From: Granulosicoccus sp964435305
GTDB lineage: Bacteria; Pseudomonadota; Gammaproteobacteria; Granulosicoccales; Granulosicoccaceae
Direction of reading: 5' to 3'
Assembly: GCA_964435305.1 (NCBI GenBank)
Contig: CAYSZH010000046.1
Location: forward strand, 1 to 27,649
Length of the DNA stretch: 27,649 nt
The notes beneath the pieces are model-generated. The model saw only the letters and a list, made by a program, of their open reading frames with translations, was not told the origin of the DNA and ran no database searches. Both the position numbers and the translations under genes were made by a program. This document shows, one piece after another, positions 24,617 through 27,649 of the stretch (positions are counted from its first letter, which is position 1; every line of letters starts with the position of its first letter).

Positions 24617-24987
24617 GATATCTTTTAGTGTGGCAGTGACTGACACCGTTCCCTGTAATTTGCGTCAATTTAGCAAAATCGTGCCTTAAAAGCGTGCACT
24701 GCGTCCACACTTAGCGTCAGTGGGAAAGGCCCAATGTCGTTGTGTTGGCATAGGATGCTACGTTGGTCACAGCTCGCTGCGTTGTGAACATCTGCAACAG
24801 CCTTAATGTGATCACTGCCCGTATTTGGGAAACGATGCCAAAACCGCTGTATCGTGCTTGGGATTGTCGTGTTTTTTGTGGTTGTATGAAAATCGCGGCC
24901 AATTAATGTATAAGTAGCGATGAACGCACCGCAGCCAGATCACACATTTGCCGGCAATAATTGAGCTGGTATGAAGGCCTTGAAATC
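24617..24987. other. Intergenic region between divergent DUF1800 and molybdoenzyme genes
   Basis: About 370 bases without a supported gene. A TATAAG hexamer at 24909-24914 could be a -10 for the molybdoenzyme gene, but no -35 stands at a normal distance. A 14-codon frame (ATG at about 24920, ending TGA just before the gene) has no ribosome site worth noting. No RNA gene is evident. Confidence 0.4.
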
Positions 24988-27042
24988 ATGGTTACCCGCC
25001 GAAAATCAGTATGCCCACATGACTGCCCCAGTGTTTGCGCGCTAGACGTTGAAGTACTTGATGAGAAAACCATCGGGCGTGTTTACGGGCTGAAATCGCA
25101 TAGCTATACTGCCGGTGTCATATGCGCCAAAGTGTCGCGTTATGCCGAGCGGGTGCACCACCCTGAGAGAATTTTAAATCCCTTAATCCTTGCTGGCGAA
25201 AAAGGTTCCGACAGGAATGCTTACAGGCAGGCTAGTTGGGATGAAGCCATGATGCTTGTTGCGAGCAAATTCAAGGCTATTACCGAGCAATATGGCGCAG
25301 AGGCCATCTGGCCATATCACTATGCGGGCACGATGGGGCTGGTGCAACGAGATGGTCTGGATCGTTTCAGATCGAGTTTTGGTACATCCAGGCAGCACTC
25401 GACATTTTGTACAACACTGGCTGATGCCGGTTGGATTGCCGGCACCGGCGCTAAGCGTGGTTCCGACTCCCGGCAAATACAACACACTGATTTACTGGTG
25501 GTGTGGGGTGGCAACCCAGTTAGCACTCAAGTAAATGTAATAAATCATTACGCGCAAGCCAAGCGTAAGCGCAATGCCAAGCTGGTGGTCATTGATCCGT
25601 ATAAAACAAAAACGGCTGACAAGGCGGATCTGCATTTATGCCTGCGCCCTGGCACGGATGCAGCGCTTGCTTGTGCTGTTATTCATGTGCTGCTTAAAGA
25701 ACGCTATGCGGACAGAGAATACCTTGCCCAGTACACCGACTTTAGCGCTACAACAGAGTCGCATTTTGAGGCTCGAACACCTGCTTGGGCTGCCAACATT
25801 ACAGGCTTGTCAGAGCAGGAAATCATTGACTTTGCTCGCTTGTATGGCGCGCATAAAAAAAGCTTTATTCGTATGGGGTATGGATTTAGCCGTTCGCGTA
25901 ACGGCGCTGTTAATATGCATGCCGCAAGCTGCCTACCTGCTATTACAGGCGCTTGGCGTGAGCCAGGTGGCGGTGCTTTGTACAGCAATGGACATTTGTA
26001 TCCGGTGGACAAGTCGCTTATCTGTGGTACTCAACAAGCACAGACACGCCTCTTTGATCAATCGCGCATCGGCCCTATTTTATGTGGACACAAACCAGAC
26101 TTACAAGATGGGCCTGAAGTGCATGCCTTATTTGTTCAAAATACCAACCCTGCAGTGGTTGCGCCTGATACCAATAAAGTACTGCAAGGCTTGGCACGCA
26201 CCAATTTATTCACTGTGGTTCACGAACAGTTTTTTACAGAGACGGCTGCTTTTGCGGATGTGATTTTGCCTGCAACACAGTTTCTTGAACACGATGATGT
26301 CTATGTCGCAGGTGGACATACGTATGTGCAGTTCGGGCCCAAGCTCATTGAAACACCAGGGGAATGTCGCAGCAACCATAGGGTGGTTTCGGAGCTGTGT
26401 GAGCGCTTGGGGTTGAGCTCATCGGTGAACAGCATGAGCGAAAGAGAACTCATTGATGAAACATTATCTTTGTCCGGTTTGCCAGACAGTCAAGCGCTTG
26501 AAAACGATGGAGGGTTTGATTGTGCACGCGATCAGGCAGACAGTAATTTTCTCAAGGGTTTTGACACTCCAGACAAACTATTTCATTTTGCACCGGACTG
26601 GTCAGCTATAGGCCCTCATACGGATGGTTTGCCGGCCTTGCCCGATCACTGGGATGTTATCGACAAGGCAACACCAAAGCATCCGCTTAGGTTGGTTGCA
26701 GCGCCGGCAAGGCAGTTTTTGAATACCAGCTTTACTGAAACGCCCTCATCACGGCGAATGGAAAAGCGACCGCAGGCTTTAATTCATCCGGCTGACATGG
26801 CGCAATATAGATTAAACGATGGTGAACTGGTTGAACTGGCAAACGATTTGGGCGTTGTGACCCTGCATGCAGCGGCTTTTGACGGCGTTCAGCAAGGCAC
26901 CGTGGTAGTTGAAAGTCTGTGGCCGAATGCCGATTTTCCTGGTGGCATCGGGATCAATGCTTTAGTCAGTGCAGAACCTGGAAAACCTAATGGTGGGGCG
27001 GTTTTTCATGATACTGCGGTTCGAGTAAGCCCGGCTCCTTGA
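24988..27042 (+). CDS. Molybdopterin-dependent oxidoreductase with one [4Fe-4S] cluster
   Basis: 684 residues from ATG 24988 (AAGG about 10 bases upstream; a TTG at 24961 is less likely). The N-terminus has a four-cysteine cluster motif, C9-x3-C13-x3-C17-x28-C46, followed by the bis-MGD cofactor fold of the DMSO-reductase superfamily: WGGNPVSTQVNV, VIDPYKTKTADKADLHLCLRPGTDAAL, PAITGAWREPGGGAL, and the C-terminal molybdopterin-binding beta-barrel (RRMEKRPQALIHPADMAQYRLNDGELVEL). There is no Tat signal, so it is cytoplasmic. The substrate is unknown; the close family (CPHDCPSxCALxVE) is widespread in proteobacteria but not characterised as far as I know. No partner subunit is next to it. Confidence 0.9.
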   Translation: MVTRRKSVCPHDCPSVCALDVEVLDEKTIGRVYGLKSHSYTAGVICAKVSRYAERVHHPERILNPLILAGEKGSDRNAYRQASWDEAMMLVASKFKAITEQYGAEAIWPYHYAGTMGLVQRDGLDRFRSSFGTSRQHSTFCTTLADAGWIAGTGAKRGSDSRQIQHTDLLVVWGGNPVSTQVNVINHYAQAKRKRNAKLVVIDPYKTKTADKADLHLCLRPGTDAALACAVIHVLLKERYADREYLAQYTDFSATTESHFEARTPAWAANITGLSEQEIIDFARLYGAHKKSFIRMGYGFSRSRNGAVNMHAASCLPAITGAWREPGGGALYSNGHLYPVDKSLICGTQQAQTRLFDQSRIGPILCGHKPDLQDGPEVHALFVQNTNPAVVAPDTNKVLQGLARTNLFTVVHEQFFTETAAFADVILPATQFLEHDDVYVAGGHTYVQFGPKLIETPGECRSNHRVVSELCERLGLSSSVNSMSERELIDETLSLSGLPDSQALENDGGFDCARDQADSNFLKGFDTPDKLFHFAPDWSAIGPHTDGLPALPDHWDVIDKATPKHPLRLVAAPARQFLNTSFTETPSSRRMEKRPQALIHPADMAQYRLNDGELVELANDLGVVTLHAAAFDGVQQGTVVVESLWPNADFPGGIGINALVSAEPGKPNGGAVFHDTAVRVSPAP

Positions 27043-27123
27043 CGCAAAATCGTGTTGCTACGGAACGAAGGAACTTTTAATTAATTTATGGCTCTAAAGG
27101 TTAGCAAAATAGGATTTTTTACA

Positions 27124-27597
27124 ATGCAATTCATAAAAAACGCGGTTTTCACCATCCTGCTTACGTTGTTTTTTGCCTCTAATGCAGCAGCTGCTGAAGC
27201 GGTCAGTAAGTCGCGTATTGGAGGGGTTGCCATAGGTGGAAAAGATTCTGTCGCCTATTACTCTTTAGCTCGCGAGCCACAAGCATCTGCCGTTTCCGGT
27301 GCGAAAAGTTATGTCGTAAAACATAAGGGCGCGAAGTGGCGTTTTGCGTCGAAAAAAAGTGCCGACCTATTTGCAGCTGATCCAGACAAATACTCTCCCG
27401 CATACAATGGCTTCTGCGCTAATTCCTTGAGCGTGGGTAATGGCTTACTGCGTACCGATGGAACACACTGGGAAATATATGGCGACAAGCTACATCTTTT
27501 CTACGCGGCCAAAGGCCGAAAGCGATGGAATGATGGAAACTGGGAACAGTATAAAGCGAAAGCGGATGCTGCTTGGGCAAAACTGAAAGACAAGTAA
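27124..27597 (+). CDS. Secreted YHS-domain protein
   Basis: 157 residues from ATG 27124. AGGAT precedes it by about 9 bases, and the frame then begins with a signal peptide (MQFIKNAVFTILLTLFFASNAAAA); the upstream ATG at 27088 would bury that signal. The mature protein fits the periplasmic YHS group: GGKDSVAYYSL, then WRFASKKSADLFAADPDKYSPAYNGFC, then KLHLFYAAKGRKRW and ADAAWAKL. YHS domains are often metal-related. A single Cys (NGFC) and no His partner are seen, so metal binding is uncertain. It lies 81 bases after the molybdoenzyme, possibly with its own promoter. Confidence 0.86.
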   Translation: MQFIKNAVFTILLTLFFASNAAAAEAVSKSRIGGVAIGGKDSVAYYSLAREPQASAVSGAKSYVVKHKGAKWRFASKKSADLFAADPDKYSPAYNGFCANSLSVGNGLLRTDGTHWEIYGDKLHLFYAAKGRKRWNDGNWEQYKAKADAAWAKLKDK

Positions 27598-27619
27598 AAA
27601 CTGCCCCAGTATGCTGGGG
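27591..27619 (-). terminator. Hairpin at the right edge, terminator-like on the minus strand
   Basis: CCCCAG (27604-27609) and CTGGGG (27614-27619) pair with a 4-base loop. Read on the minus strand, the stem is followed by CAG and then five T, as in an intrinsic terminator. On the plus strand there is no T-run. This suggests a minus-strand gene ending just beyond the window, convergent with the YHS gene. Confidence 0.5.
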
Positions 27620-27649
27620 ATGGAAAATTCTGATACTGTAGTGTCACCC

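Noticed and set aside
25574..26263. 229-codon plus-strand frame inside the molybdoenzyme gene
   Set aside because: It overlaps clearly homologous coding sequence in another frame, has odd composition (many Cys, Leu, Met) and has no ribosome site.

Overview
The window reads as a chromosomal segment of a proteobacterium of moderate GC, most likely a marine-type gammaproteobacterium. The tRNA-Glu 3' half is almost identical to the E. coli form, and DUF1840, YdjM-like, DUF1501/DUF1800 and GlyGly-CTERM-like genes fit that group. Several proteins (MurG, the HisN-type phosphatase, the MocR regulator and the molybdopterin oxidoreductase) look closer to alphaproteobacterial versions as I remember those families, so the lineage call is tentative. 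I see no phage, insertion sequence, CRISPR array or plasmid gene.

Left edge (1-1736): the 3' part of tRNA-Glu(UUC) is followed by a decayed strip. It holds an SDR dehydrogenase with its middle and catalytic part deleted, the stub of a coupled second gene, an intact stand-alone Lrp/AsnC ligand-binding-domain protein (minus strand), and the frameshifted DNA-binding tail of a LuxR-type regulator. A NUDIX hydrolase follows.

1733-7167 (minus): a compact three-gene unit in the order RND adaptor, RND pump, MurG. A lone murG behind an efflux pump, outside any cell-division/cell-wall cluster, is unusual. A divergent alpha/beta-hydrolase lipoprotein (7270-8130) faces the unit.

8240-11887: glycerophosphodiester phosphodiesterase with a small overlapping lipoprotein gene, a HisN-like histidinol-phosphatase ending in a perfect 22-bp palindrome, and a secreted Ig/cadherin-like lipoprotein.

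12331-17074: a membrane-anchored protein with a long acidic Ala/Thr/Ser-rich linker and a divergent OmpA-like C-terminus, translationally coupled to a membrane-anchored coiled-coil protein. A MocR/GntR-aminotransferase regulator and a 3-hydroxyisobutyrate-dehydrogenase-like oxidoreductase follow.

17189-20109: two exported proteins. One has Kelch repeats, calcium-binding thrombospondin-type-3 repeats and a GlyGly-CTERM-like sorting tail. The other has four near-identical-length Cys-to-Trp modules and a peptidoglycan-binding domain, and is followed by a strong terminator.

20233-27597: YdjM-like membrane protein, DUF1840 protein, a DUF1800-DUF1501 pair (minus), a large molybdopterin oxidoreductase, and a secreted YHS-domain protein. 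Envelope and secreted proteins dominate the window. The best candidates for something little described are the four-module peptidoglycan-binding protein, the OmpA-like/coiled-coil pair and the efflux-MurG operon.
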